64,000 nt of DNA from Longimicrobium sp. Lineage in GTDB: Bacteria; Gemmatimonadota; Gemmatimonadetes; Longimicrobiales; Longimicrobiaceae. Position numbers and translations under genes: made by a program. Positions 31,526 to 41,726 of the stretch are shown one piece after another; within the stretch, counting starts at the first letter, position 1, and each line of letters opens with the position of its first letter. The notes below the pieces were generated by a model. The model was not told the origin of the DNA. It made no database searches and saw only the letters and a program-made list of their open reading frames with translations. The stretch spans positions 40,947 through 104,946 of the forward strand of contig DASVWD010000096.1 in NCBI GenBank assembly GCA_036389795.1, written 5' to 3'.

Positions 31526-32038
31526 CTACGGGCGGGCGACCACCAGCGGCCTGGCCTCGGTCGCCAGGTCGCGCGGGGCCGCCGGCAGGATGCCGCGGAC
31601 GTGGTAGGTGCCCGGGGGGACGGGGGCGCCGTCGTCGTCGCGCTGGTCCCAGGCGGTGCCGGTGCCGATCACCTCGCCGGGCCGGATCGTCCACGGGACG
31701 GCGGCGGACGGGAGCTCCTCGTGGCGGCTGCGGCGCCAGACCTCGCTGCCGTCGGGACGGGTCACCACGACGTCGAGCGACGGGCGCTCGGGGCGGCCGC
31801 CCAGCTCCAGCCGCACGGAGCCGCGCCCCTCGTTCACCAGCGTCGCCGTCACGGGGACCGGCTCGCCCGCGCGCACCCGCGCGGGGACGTCCAGCTGCAG
31901 CGCGAGCGGCGGCGGCGGGGCCACGGCGCTGTCGGCCGGCGCGGCCGCCCGCTCCGGCGCCGCGCCGCGCCGGTCGTCGTCCCCGCACGCGGCCAGCGTC
32001 ACGGCGAGCAGCGCGGCCGCGATCCATCGTCCGGTCAT
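31526..32038 (-). CDS. BsuPI-domain lipoprotein (protease-inhibitor-like)
   Basis: 170 residues with a lipoprotein signal peptide ending T-L-A-A-C. After a Pro/Ala-rich tether comes a beta-sandwich with the marks of the BsuPI (intracellular proteinase inhibitor) domain: V-V-T-R-P-D-G-S-E-V-W-R-R-S, P-G-E-V-I-G-T-G-T-A-W-D-Q and P-V-P-P-G-T-Y-H-V-R-G. The domain may inhibit proteases or bind partners at the cell surface. ATG 32038 was preferred to 32059 because it has GGGAGA upstream and opens the signal peptide directly. Confidence 0.75.
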   Translation of the reverse strand: MTGRWIAAALLAVTLAACGDDDRRGAAPERAAAPADSAVAPPPPLALQLDVPARVRAGEPVPVTATLVNEGRGSVRLELGGRPERPSLDVVVTRPDGSEVWRRSRHEELPSAAVPWTIRPGEVIGTGTAWDQRDDDGAPVPPGTYHVRGILPAAPRDLATEARPLVVARP

Positions 32039-32138
32039 CCCCGATCTCCCCCGCATCACCGGTCCCGAGCGACGGGGAAGCTACCGGGCGACGGCGGCGG
32101 CGCAAGCACCGGCTTCCGATCAACGACGGCCCGAACCG

Positions 32139-32250
32139 GCATCCGTGCCGCTGCCGCGCCCGGCCCACGTGGCAAGGTGAGAAGATTCTTCGGCCCTGCG
32201 GAGTTTCGTGCCAGGGCCGGTTCCCCGTGGCCGGGCCTCAGAATGACGGC
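32139..32250. repeat. Dispersed repeat D, copy 2
   Basis: Second close copy of the element at 31009-31118, in the same orientation, 1.1 kb away. Shared blocks include GCATCCGTGCCGCTGCCGCG, CCCGGCCCACGTG and AAGATTC-TCGGCCCTGC. The rest of the 370-base gap before the dikinase gene shows nothing further that I can support. Confidence 0.75.
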
Positions 32251-32408
32251 CAGTGGCGGTTGATCAACAGGAGCACTCTCGCGCCCGTCGCCCATCGCAC
32301 CACCTTTCTTCCACCGCATCCCCCCGATGTCGTGAGGCGGGGGCCGGAACCATTCTTGCCTCGAAACGGCACGCTGTCGCTGGTTCCCGACCACCCCGAG
32401 ACCGACAC

Positions 32409-35120
<2,712 letters not shown>

Positions 35121-35233
35121 TCGCGGCGACGCCCGCCAACACCCCAGCGCTTCGCGCGACGGAAGGCACGCAGGGTCCGGTGCGCTTCGGCAGGCTTCCG
35201 CGCGGGGCCCTCACCCGCCGCCTTAGAGCGGCA

Positions 35234-35360
35234 ACCCTCTCCCAGGTCTGGGAGAGGGTGAACTTTACGTTGCGAGGCGGACGAGCGATCGGGTTTGCGC
35301 GGTTGAAGCCTCGCGGGGGTTTGCGAGGCTTTCCGTCGTTCCCAGCGAGGGGCTTGAGCC
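35234..35360. repeat. Hairpin repeats after ppdK
   Basis: Hairpin ACCCTCTCCCA / TGGGAGAGGGT (35234-35259), which may terminate ppdK transcription and has a close relative at 59682-59707. It is followed at about 35300 by a GCCTCGC / GCGAGGC unit with the ending TTTCCGTCGTTCCCAGC, part of the dispersed repeat seen in full at 44210 and 62881. Confidence 0.7.
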
Positions 35361-35390
35361 CATCGCGACCCGGCACTCGCGACCCTCGGC

Positions 35391-36275
35391 CTACTCCAGC
35401 TCGTCCAGGGAGCGGGGCCAGTCGCCCTTGAGCAGGCGCGAGAGCGCGCGGTCGGCCAGGAGGCGGCCGCCGGTCTGGCAGCGGGCGCAGTAGTTGGTCT
35501 CGTTCTCGGCGTACACGATCCGCTGCACGGGCGTGCCGCAGTCGGGGCACGGCTGGCCGTAGCGGCCGTGCACCGCCATCCCCTCGCGGAACGCCGTCAC
35601 CTTCTCCGGCAGGCCCGCGCCGGCTTCGCGGCGGAGGCGGTCGGTCCAGTCGGCCAGCGTGTCGATGGTGGCCCGGTGCAGCCGCGCGTGCTCCTCGTCG
35701 TCGAGGCTGGTCGTCAGCTTCAGCGGCGAAAGGCGGGCGCGGTGGAGGATCTCGTCCGCGTAGGCGTTGCCGATCCCGCTGAAGAGGCGCGGGTCGGTCA
35801 GCGCGCGCTTGAGGGTGTGCCGCTCGCGCGTGAGCGCCTCGCGGAACCGCTCGGGCGTGGAGCCCATCACCTCCAGCCCGCCGCGGTCCATCGCCCGCAG
35901 CGCCTCCTCTCCCCGCACCAGGTGGATCGACGCGCGGCGCTTGGTCCCTGTCTCGGTGAGCACGAGGGTGCCCTCGGGGAAGTCGAGCGCGGCCAGGCCG
36001 ATCTTCCCCGGCAGCTTCGCGCCCGGCGGCAGCCACTTGAAGCGTCCCGCGACCATCAGGTGAATCACGACGAAGAGCTCGCCCTCCAGCGCGATCACGA
36101 TCCGCTTGCCGAGACGCCGCAGCCCGGTCACGCGCCGGCCGGCGAGCTCGGCGGGCGGGGGGTCTACGGTGCGCAGGACGAACGGGTTGCCCAGCCGCAG
36201 CTTCACCAGCGGCTGCCCGCGGACGAGGCGGTCGAGCGCTTCGAGGTAGACGGCGACTTCGGGGAGCTCGGGCAT
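35391..36275 (-). CDS. Second Fpg/Nei-family DNA glycosylase
   Basis: 294 residues, again starting M-P-E-L-P-E-V with the nucleophilic Pro. It then departs clearly from the MutM at 5355: A-V-Y-L-E-A-L-D-R-L-V-R, no Y-H-D-V-R-R-F-G motif, but S-G-I-G-N-A-Y-A-D-E-I-L-H. The C-terminal zinc finger C-P-D-C ... C-A-R-C is complete. It probably removes oxidised pyrimidines or other lesions (Nei-like or Fpg-like); the eye cannot decide. ATG 36275 is the only start that yields the catalytic N-terminus. It has no operon partner. Confidence 0.88.
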   Translation of the reverse strand: MPELPEVAVYLEALDRLVRGQPLVKLRLGNPFVLRTVDPPPAELAGRRVTGLRRLGKRIVIALEGELFVVIHLMVAGRFKWLPPGAKLPGKIGLAALDFPEGTLVLTETGTKRRASIHLVRGEEALRAMDRGGLEVMGSTPERFREALTRERHTLKRALTDPRLFSGIGNAYADEILHRARLSPLKLTTSLDDEEHARLHRATIDTLADWTDRLRREAGAGLPEKVTAFREGMAVHGRYGQPCPDCGTPVQRIVYAENETNYCARCQTGGRLLADRALSRLLKGDWPRSLDELE

Positions 36276-36524
36276 CGCGGGGATGCGTCCGGTGGCGGGG
36301 TGGATCGGGATCGTGGACGGCGCGAGGCCGCGGGTCGTGCGGGGTATTCTAACGCGGGGATTCGCCCGACGCGCGGCCGGCCGTACGATGGGCTGGGTGC
36401 GATGGGCTGAAGCCCCTCGCTGGAACCACGGGAAGCCTGCCTGCGCAGGCTGCACGGAGGGAGGGTTTCGTCATCCTACCCGGCGCTCGGGAGGTGCGCC
36501 GGGGCTTCGTTCGTCAGGCGGAGG
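36276..36524. other. Intergenic region with a partial hairpin repeat
   Basis: Around 36405-36450 it carries GGGCTGAAGCCCCTCGCTGG and GAAGCCTGCCTGCGCAGGCT, a variant of the intergenic hairpin family with a TGCCTGCGCAGGC stem. Nothing else is visible apart from space for terminators. Confidence 0.45.
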
Positions 36525-36986
36525 TCACTCGCGCGTGAGCTGGCCGATCTTCTGCCAGGCGGGGTCGGCGGCGAGGACGACCTGCACGTGGAGCTGGTCG
36601 CCGGTGCGCAGCGTGGTGGCGCCGGTGGCCAGCGTGGCGTTCACGGTGTTCGGCGTGAGTTTGTAGATCCCGCCGGTGAGCGCGTCCACGGCCAGGCCGG
36701 GAAGGCCGCCGAACACCAGGTTCCCCCACACCCAGCCGCTCACGCCGCGGACGAGCTGGATCTCGTACGGCTGGTAGCCGGGCAGCTCCAGGCGCACCAC
36801 GTGGTGGTCCCTGCGGGTCAGGTTCAGCGTGGTGGGAGTCACCCCCGCCGGCTGGTCGTCGACGAACACCGCGGCGCCGGTCGGCGAGCTGGAGACGCCC
36901 ACGTACTGGCTGCCGCCCTGCATGATGGTGGCGCACCCGGCCAGCGCCAGGCCGAGGGCCGCGACGGCGAACCGATTCTTCTTCAC
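36525..36986 (-). CDS. PEGA-domain lipoprotein
   Basis: 153 residues. GTG 36986, with AGGAG upstream, opens a lipoprotein signal (K-K-N-R-F-A-V-A-A-L-G-L-A-L-A-G-C). Next come V-S-S-S-P-T-G-A-A-V-F-V-D-D-Q-P-A-G-V-T-P and L-P-G-Y-Q-P-Y-E-I, the core of a PEGA beta-sandwich. A Gly/Trp-rich hydrophobic stretch follows (G-W-V-W-G-N-L-V-F-G-G-L-P-G), typical of PEGA lipoproteins of unknown function in Proteobacteria and Bacteroidota. It probably faces the periplasm or surface. Single gene. Confidence 0.75.
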   Translation of the reverse strand: MKKNRFAVAALGLALAGCATIMQGGSQYVGVSSSPTGAAVFVDDQPAGVTPTTLNLTRRDHHVVRLELPGYQPYEIQLVRGVSGWVWGNLVFGGLPGLAVDALTGGIYKLTPNTVNATLATGATTLRTGDQLHVQVVLAADPAWQKIGQLTRE

Positions 36987-37221
36987 GAGAGCTGCTCCTG
37001 CGATGAAACAGATGGGGATTGGCGAAGGGAGGAAGTCCAGAAGACGCAACATCTTAACAGGATTCCACGAATCGCGCCACCGCGCTTCGACGCAGGACCG
37101 GACCGCGAACCGGGAACGAGGGCGGGGATGCCGAAACGCTTGCCTTCGGTCGGCTTTCGCCTGATTTTGACGGCTCCGGCACACGCTTCCCCCGCCCACC
37201 GGGCTCCTCCGCGCCTCCGCG

Positions 37222-37992
37222 ATGTTCGGCTACTACTACGACGCCTTCGGCCTCGTCCTGCTGGCCGTCAACGTGTTCTTCGCCGTGCACGCGTACCGGC
37301 GCGGGCGCGCGTGGTGGATCTTCGTGATCTTCTTCTTCCCGCTGGTGGGCAGCCTGGTGTACCTGTTCGCGGAGTACCTCCCCTCGGCGCGCGCGGGCGG
37401 GCGGGCGCGCTCGGTGGCCCGCGACGTGGCGCGGATGATCAACCCCGCGGCCGAGATCCGCCGCCTGGAAGACGTGGTGGCGCTCAGCCCCACCGTGAAC
37501 AACCGCATGGAGCTGGCGCGGGCGTACCTGCGCGCGGGGCGGAAGGAGGACGCGATCCGCACCTACCAGGGCTGCGCGCAGGGGATCTACGCCGACGACC
37601 CGAAGCTGCTCTACGAGACGACCATCGCCTACTTCGAGAACGGCGACCTCCCGCAGGCGCGCGAGACGATGGACCGGCTGCGGAAGGCGACCACGCTCAC
37701 CCCCGAGCAGCTCCTCCTCTCGGCGCGCATCCACGAGGAGCGCGGCGACCTGGACGAGGCGCTGGCCGAGTACCAGCGGCTCGCCGGGCGCGGCGCGGGC
37801 GAGGAGGGACGCGCGCGCTACGGCCTCCTCCTCCAGCGCCTGGGCCGCCACGACGAGGCTCGCGCCGTGTTCGACGCCATCGTCCGCCATGCCCGCGTCT
37901 CCTCGTCGCACTACCGGCGCGAGGAGAAGGAGTGGATCGACATCGCCAAGCGGGAGCTGAAGGAGCGGGAGGGGTCGGCGGAGGGCGGTTAA
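37222..37992 (+). CDS. Membrane-anchored TPR protein
   Basis: 256 residues. The first 55 form two transmembrane helices with a PLDc-N/cardiolipin-synthase-like short loop (Y-R-R-G-R-A-W-W-I-F-V-I-F-F-F-P-L-V-G). About five TPR-like helical pairs follow from residue 90 on (N-R-M-E-L-A-R-A-Y-L-R-A-G, A-I-A-Y-F-E-N-G-D-L-P-Q-A-R-E-T-M, A-R-Y-G-L-L-L-Q-R-L-G). Its C-terminus faces the cytosol. It is likely a scaffold or sensor; no enzyme domain. ATG 37222 is 10 bases after the end of a Pro/Arg-rich open stretch that I consider non-coding. Confidence 0.75.
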   Translation: MFGYYYDAFGLVLLAVNVFFAVHAYRRGRAWWIFVIFFFPLVGSLVYLFAEYLPSARAGGRARSVARDVARMINPAAEIRRLEDVVALSPTVNNRMELARAYLRAGRKEDAIRTYQGCAQGIYADDPKLLYETTIAYFENGDLPQARETMDRLRKATTLTPEQLLLSARIHEERGDLDEALAEYQRLAGRGAGEEGRARYGLLLQRLGRHDEARAVFDAIVRHARVSSSHYRREEKEWIDIAKRELKEREGSAEGG

Positions 37993-38046
37993 GCCGTGGC
38001 GACGCCGCGAAAGGGCCGCCTGCGTGGCCTGCGGGTGATCATCAAA

Positions 38047-38074
38047 CGGGAGCGGACCGATCCGTCCGCTCCCG
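38047..38074 (-). terminator. Terminator of the secreted-peptide/propeller operon
   Basis: Perfect 11-base arms CGGGAGCGGAC / GTCCGCTCCCG with a 6-base loop, 8 bases beyond the stop of the propeller gene. On the minus strand it is followed by TTTGATG. It also lies 55 bases after the TPR gene's stop and could serve both. Confidence 0.75.
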
Positions 38075-38081
38075 CTGCCGT

Positions 38082-39113
38082 TCAGTTGCGGCGCGGCCGG
38101 AGCGCCAGCACGGCGGGATACGGCTCGTCCACCAGCACGTAGACGACACCATCCGCGACGGCCGCTTTCGTGGCTCTGACGGGGAGGAGGAACGTCTCCC
38201 GATACCGCCCGCTCTCGACGGCGTAACGGTCCAGCAGCGCGCGCCGGCTGGCGGTGAGCCCTCCGAAGAGAACGTAGACGTCGGCGCCATCCATGCTGAT
38301 GTCGCACCCGGAACACGGCGTGTAGGACGCCAGCCGCGTGGTGACGGTGCCGCCCTCCGACCGTGTCTCCACCTTCGGGAACTCGGCCGGCTCGACGTAC
38401 GGGTTCAGGTCCCGCAGCGGACGGGTGCCGCGGAAGCCGAGCCAGCCGTCACCCAGCGAGAAGCCGAACACCCACGACTCCCCGTGGCGGCTCGCGGCCA
38501 GGGAGCCCTGCCGCACCAGGGGGTGGAGCTTCGAGAACTCCTGCCAGGGGAACGGCACGCGCTCCGCCACTCTTCCACCCCTATCCACCACCGCGAGCGC
38601 GCTGTCCGGCCGGTCGGTGAGCAGGACCACGCGGCCGTCCGCGAGCGGGACCATCTGGTCGGCATAGCCCACGTCCGGTAGGGGGATCTCGTCCCGCAGG
38701 GCGCCCCGGCCGTCCAGGAAGGTGATGCGGCGGTTCGCGACATCCAGCAGCACGGGCGAGGCGTTCGCGGCGAGCTTCAGGTCCCGCACCCGCTGGAACT
38801 CTCCCGGGCCGCCGCCCCTGCGGCCCGACATCCAGCGGAGCGCCCCGTCGGACCGCCCGAACGCGAGTAGCCGGCTGGAGCCGCCGTCGAAGACGTACAC
38901 GGCGGAATCCCCGGCCGCCAGCAGGTACGGCCGGAGGAGGAGCGAGTCCTGCAGGGCCCCGCCGGCCGACCAGAGGGTGTCCCACCTGGTCACCGTGATC
39001 CGCCGCTCCGACGCGCCGCCGTCCCGGAGCGGCTCGTCGCGCCGGTCGCACCCCGCGCCTGCGGCGGCGGCCGCCAGGAGCAGCACGAGCGGGCGGACGA
39101 ATCGCCGGTTCAT
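38082..39113 (-). CDS. 6-bladed beta-propeller lipoprotein
   Basis: 343 residues with a lipoprotein signal (A-A-A-A-G-A-G-C). The mature part is a run of beta-propeller blades: S-A-V-Y-V-F-D-G-G-S-S-R-L-L-A-F, P-V-L-L-D-V-A-N-R-R-I-T-F-L-D, and A-L-A-V-V-D-R-G-G-R-V-A-E-R-V-P. The C-P-x-x-G-C-like pair (P-C-S-G-C) lies near residue 255. It resembles the TolB-like/BF3886 group common in Bacteroidota, often encoded next to short secreted peptides. Its ATG overlaps the stop of the redoxin-like gene (ATGA), so the two are cotranslated. Confidence 0.75.
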   Translation of the reverse strand: MNRRFVRPLVLLLAAAAAGAGCDRRDEPLRDGGASERRITVTRWDTLWSAGGALQDSLLLRPYLLAAGDSAVYVFDGGSSRLLAFGRSDGALRWMSGRRGGGPGEFQRVRDLKLAANASPVLLDVANRRITFLDGRGALRDEIPLPDVGYADQMVPLADGRVVLLTDRPDSALAVVDRGGRVAERVPFPWQEFSKLHPLVRQGSLAASRHGESWVFGFSLGDGWLGFRGTRPLRDLNPYVEPAEFPKVETRSEGGTVTTRLASYTPCSGCDISMDGADVYVLFGGLTASRRALLDRYAVESGRYRETFLLPVRATKAAVADGVVYVLVDEPYPAVLALRPRRN

Positions 39114-39658
39114 CCGCGCTGTGCCGGCAAGGGGCGGACGGGCCCGCGCCGGACCTGGCGCGGCTCCCCCAGCAGCCGCGCCTGCGCCGCGATCACCTCC
39201 ACGGCGCTGCGCGCGTCCGCTTCGGACAGCGGCACGGCGCTCCGCACGCGGTTCCCGGCATCGAGCAGGACGGCCATCGGCGTGGACCGGTAGTTCAGCG
39301 CGCGGAGCGCGCCATGCACCTCCGCCCGGGAGGTGCTCCGGAGCGGGAACTCGATCCCCACTCCCCGCCGGATCCGCTCCAGTGCGTCCGGCCCTCCCCC
39401 CGCTCCGGAGACCAGCCCCACCACCTTCACGAGTCCGCTCCGGTGGAGCTCGTTCCACGCCGCCAGCGCTTCGATCCGACCCGCGCAATCCTGCGGGTGC
39501 AGGACGATCGCGACGACCGGGGCGCCGCGTCCCGCAGCCACCGCGGGAAGCGAGTGCGCCAGGACCGGCGCCGCCGCCGGCCGGCCGTGGAGCGCCGTCC
39601 AGGCGACGGTCACGGCGAGAGCCACGTACCCCGTGGCGAGGAAGACGCGTGAAGACAT
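39110..39658 (-). CDS. Membrane-anchored redoxin-like protein
   Basis: 182 residues. An N-terminal hydrophobic anchor or uncleaved signal (V-F-L-A-T-G-Y-V-A-L-A-V-T-V-A-W) is followed by a thioredoxin-like core: V-V-A-I-V-L-H-P-Q-D-C-A-G-R near residue 48, V-K-V-V-G-L-V, and the cis-Pro loop S-T-P-M-A-V-L-L-D-A-G near 125. A single Cys stands at the place of the usual C-x-x-C, so it is not a standard dithiol oxidoreductase. It could be a peroxiredoxin-like or non-redox protein. Upstream is the small secreted peptide, downstream the propeller lipoprotein. Confidence 0.65.
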   Translation of the reverse strand: MSSRVFLATGYVALAVTVAWTALHGRPAAAPVLAHSLPAVAAGRGAPVVAIVLHPQDCAGRIEALAAWNELHRSGLVKVVGLVSGAGGGPDALERIRRGVGIEFPLRSTSRAEVHGALRALNYRSTPMAVLLDAGNRVRSAVPLSEADARSAVEVIAAQARLLGEPRQVRRGPVRPLPAQRG

Positions 39659-39773
39659 GGATTGACCTTCCAGAGGTTCTACGAGCTTGGGAATGAGACG
39701 AAAAAGTTGCAGACCGGGCACACCCGCGCCATCGAACAACCATCAGCCGGTTGCAAGCGGTCGCTCGGCGCGG

Positions 39774-40001
39774 CTACAGGAAGTAGTAGTAGTAGGTGGT
39801 GGTCGTCGTGCACGAGGTCTTGTCCGCGTTGCACGTGGTGGTGGAGGTGGTCTGGCAGAGTTGGCGATCCCCGTTCGCGCACCCTCCGATCTTCTCGTGA
39901 TCGGTCTGGGCGCGGAGGTCCGGGACGCCGGCAACAACGGCCAGCATCAGGGCGACGGCACCCGCACAGAACAGCCCGCTGGAAAGAGTGCACTTCTGCA
40001 T
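39774..40001 (-). CDS. Small secreted cysteine peptide with a Thr/Tyr tail
   Basis: 75 residues. MQKCTLSSG, then a hydrophobic segment to P-D-L-R-A-Q gives a Sec signal peptide. The mature ~43 residues hold four cysteines (G-G-C-A-N-G-D-R-Q-L-C-Q-T-T, T-T-C-N-A-D-K-T-S-C) and end in T-T-T-T-T-Y-Y-Y-Y-F-L, an odd low-complexity tail. GGAG lies 9 bases before the ATG. It leads the operon with the redoxin-like and propeller proteins. The arrangement recalls the NVEALA-type peptides next to 6-bladed propeller genes in Bacteroidota, though it is not clearly the same family. The upstream region is AT-rich. Confidence 0.65.
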   Translation of the reverse strand: MQKCTLSSGLFCAGAVALMLAVVAGVPDLRAQTDHEKIGGCANGDRQLCQTTSTTTCNADKTSCTTTTTYYYYFL

Positions 40002-40096
40002 GATCTTCGCTCCGTAAGAGGGGTGGAGTGACACCTGGACATGGAAGCTGGACGCGCGGGTGTACCTCGTTTCGCTGCACGACGGCGTGGAGAGAA

Positions 40097-40123
40097 ACTG
40101 TAGTTCCCGAATCTTTTTGTCAA
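40097..40123 (-). promoter_or_regulatory. Candidate promoter of the secreted-peptide operon
   Basis: On the minus strand TTGACA (40123-40118) and TACAGT (40102-40097) are separated by 15 bases, in a conspicuously AT-rich patch of about 90 bases that stands out from the surrounding GC. The spacing is short, so the exact boxes may differ. Confidence 0.35.
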
Positions 40124-40231
40124 CATTGTCATCAAGGTTGCGAGCCTATGTACAAATTCTTTTTACACCCAATGGCACGCCGAGGGAGAGAAGTGGCGAT
40201 GAGACCGAGGCGCATGAAGCGGATGCGTGAA

Positions 40232-40261
40232 AGCCCCGGCCCTCGCGAGGAGGCCGGGGCT
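40232..40261 (-). terminator. Terminator of the ComEC-zincin-fbp operon
   Basis: Arms AGCCCCGGCC / GGCCGGGGCT with a 10-base loop, 29 bases beyond the fbp stop codon. On the minus strand it is followed by TTTC. Confidence 0.75.
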
Positions 40262-40290
40262 GCATCGTCTCCGCTAATCCGTCGAGGCGG

Positions 40291-41328
40291 TCAGACGCCG
40301 GCGGGCTCCAGCTCTTCGGCGGGGGCGCGGGCCAGGAAGCGGTCGGCCAGGTCCACGTACTCGGCGCTGCCGATGAAGAGCGGCGTGCGCTGGTGCAGCT
40401 CGGTGGGCTCCACGTCCAGGATGCGCTTGCGGCCGTTGCTGGCCTTGCCGCCCGCGCCCTCGGCGATCATCGCCAGGGGGGCGGCCTCGTAGAGGAGGCG
40501 CAGCTTCCCGTTCGGGCTCTTGGCGTCGGCCGGGTACATGAAGAGGCCGCCGTACAGCAGGTTGCGGTGGAAGTCGGCCACCAGCGAGCCGATGTAGCGC
40601 GAGGTGAACGGCTTGGCGATCTCCCCGTCCACTCCCTTCAGGTGGTCCACCAGCCTGCGCTGCTCCGGGCTCCACTTGCCGTAGTTCCCCTCGTTCACGC
40701 TGTAGATGCGCTGCCCCGGCACCGGGATGCGGATGTTGGGGTGCGACAGCAGGAACTCGCCGATGGAGGGCTCCAGCGTGAAGCCGTGCACCCCGTTTCC
40801 GGTGGTGTAGACGAGCATGGTCGACGAGCCGTAGACCACGTAGCCGGCCGCCACCTGCCGCGAGCCCCGCTGCAGGCAGTCGGCCACGCACCCGCGCGGG
40901 TCGTCGCTCACCTTGCGGTGGATGGAGAAGATGGTGCCCACGCTCACGTTGGCGTCGATGTTCGACGAGCCGTCGAGCGGGTCGTAGAGCACGCAGTACT
41001 TGCCGGTGGGAAAGCGGTCGGGGATGGGGATGAAGTCCTCCACCTCCTCCGACGCCATCCCGCACAGGTGCCCGGTGTGGTCGAGCGCCTTGAAGATCAC
41101 CTCGTTGGCGAACTCGTCGAGCTTGCGCACCTCCTCGCCCTGCACGTTCACCTCGCCGGTCATCCCCAGCACGTCGCCGAGCCCCGCGCGGCGCACCTCG
41201 CGGGCGATCAGCTTGGCGGCGAAGGCGATGTCGTACAGGATGTTGGAGAAGGCGCCGGTGGCCTCGGGGAACTCGCGCTCGGCTTCGATGATGTGGCGCT
41301 CGATGGTGATGACGCCCTTGCTGGTCAC
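40291..41328 (-). CDS. fbp: Fructose-1,6-bisphosphatase class I
   Basis: 345-residue gluconeogenic enzyme that dephosphorylates fructose-1,6-bisphosphate. Typical motifs are E-E-V-E-D-F near residue 95, [11 protein letters not shown] near 115 (metal ligands), [10 protein letters not shown] near 165, [14 protein letters not shown] near 245 and [12 protein letters not shown] 41328 overlaps the stop of the upstream zincin gene (GTGA). The operon order ComEC, zincin, Fbp is not one I know to be functional; close packing may be all that links them. Confidence 0.95.
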   Translation of the reverse strand: MTSKGVITIERHIIEAEREFPEATGAFSNILYDIAFAAKLIAREVRRAGLGDVLGMTGEVNVQGEEVRKLDEFANEVIFKALDHTGHLCGMASEEVEDFIPIPDRFPTGKYCVLYDPLDGSSNIDANVSVGTIFSIHRKVSDDPRGCVADCLQRGSRQVAAGYVVYGSSTMLVYTTGNGVHGFTLEPSIGEFLLSHPNIRIPVPGQRIYSVNEGNYGKWSPEQRRLVDHLKGVDGEIAKPFTSRYIGSLVADFHRNLLYGGLFMYPADAKSPNGKLRLLYEAAPLAMIAEGAGGKASNGRKRILDVEPTELHQRTPLFIGSAEYVDLADRFLARAPAEELEPAGV

Positions 41329-41726
41329 TCGGTCCTCTGCGGTGCGGATGGACGTTCCTCGGCGTAGCGCTTCTGCCGCGCGTACGCGTCGACTTCGTAG
41401 CGGTTGTTCCAGTAGCCGTGCCGGACCGACTCCCAGAGGTACTTCAGCGGGAAGAGCGGGCTCTTCCACTGCTCCACGTGCACCAGCTCGTGCACGATCA
41501 GGTCGTCGGTGAGCGGCGCCCCGGCGTCGACCAGGATGGTCTTGCCGAGCGTGACCGCGGCCGCGGGCCGGTGCGGCCTCCCCTCGCGGCGCATGAAGAG
41601 CCCGCCGACGGCCGGGATCAGCCGGTTGCGCCGCACGGTGACGCCCGGCGGGAGCGGGTAGGGCACCTCCGCCGGGGGCACCCTGGGGCCCAGCACCCGG
41701 TCCACCAGCGGGTCGAGCACGCTCAC
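41325..41726 (-). CDS. Small zincin-type metalloprotease-like protein
   Basis: 133 residues, no signal peptide. The C-terminal part holds [13 protein letters not shown], which is an H-E-x-x-H zinc motif, followed by [11 protein letters not shown], the third-ligand region as in DUF4157-like small peptidases. The N-terminal half is Pro/Arg-rich and probably caps the active site. Its stop overlaps the fbp start and its GTG start overlaps the ComEC stop (GTGA at both ends), so all three are translated as one unit. Activity is likely but the target is unknown. Confidence 0.75.
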   Translation of the reverse strand: MSVLDPLVDRVLGPRVPPAEVPYPLPPGVTVRRNRLIPAVGGLFMRREGRPHRPAAAVTLGKTILVDAGAPLTDDLIVHELVHVEQWKSPLFPLKYLWESVRHGYWNNRYEVDAYARQKRYAEERPSAPQRTE

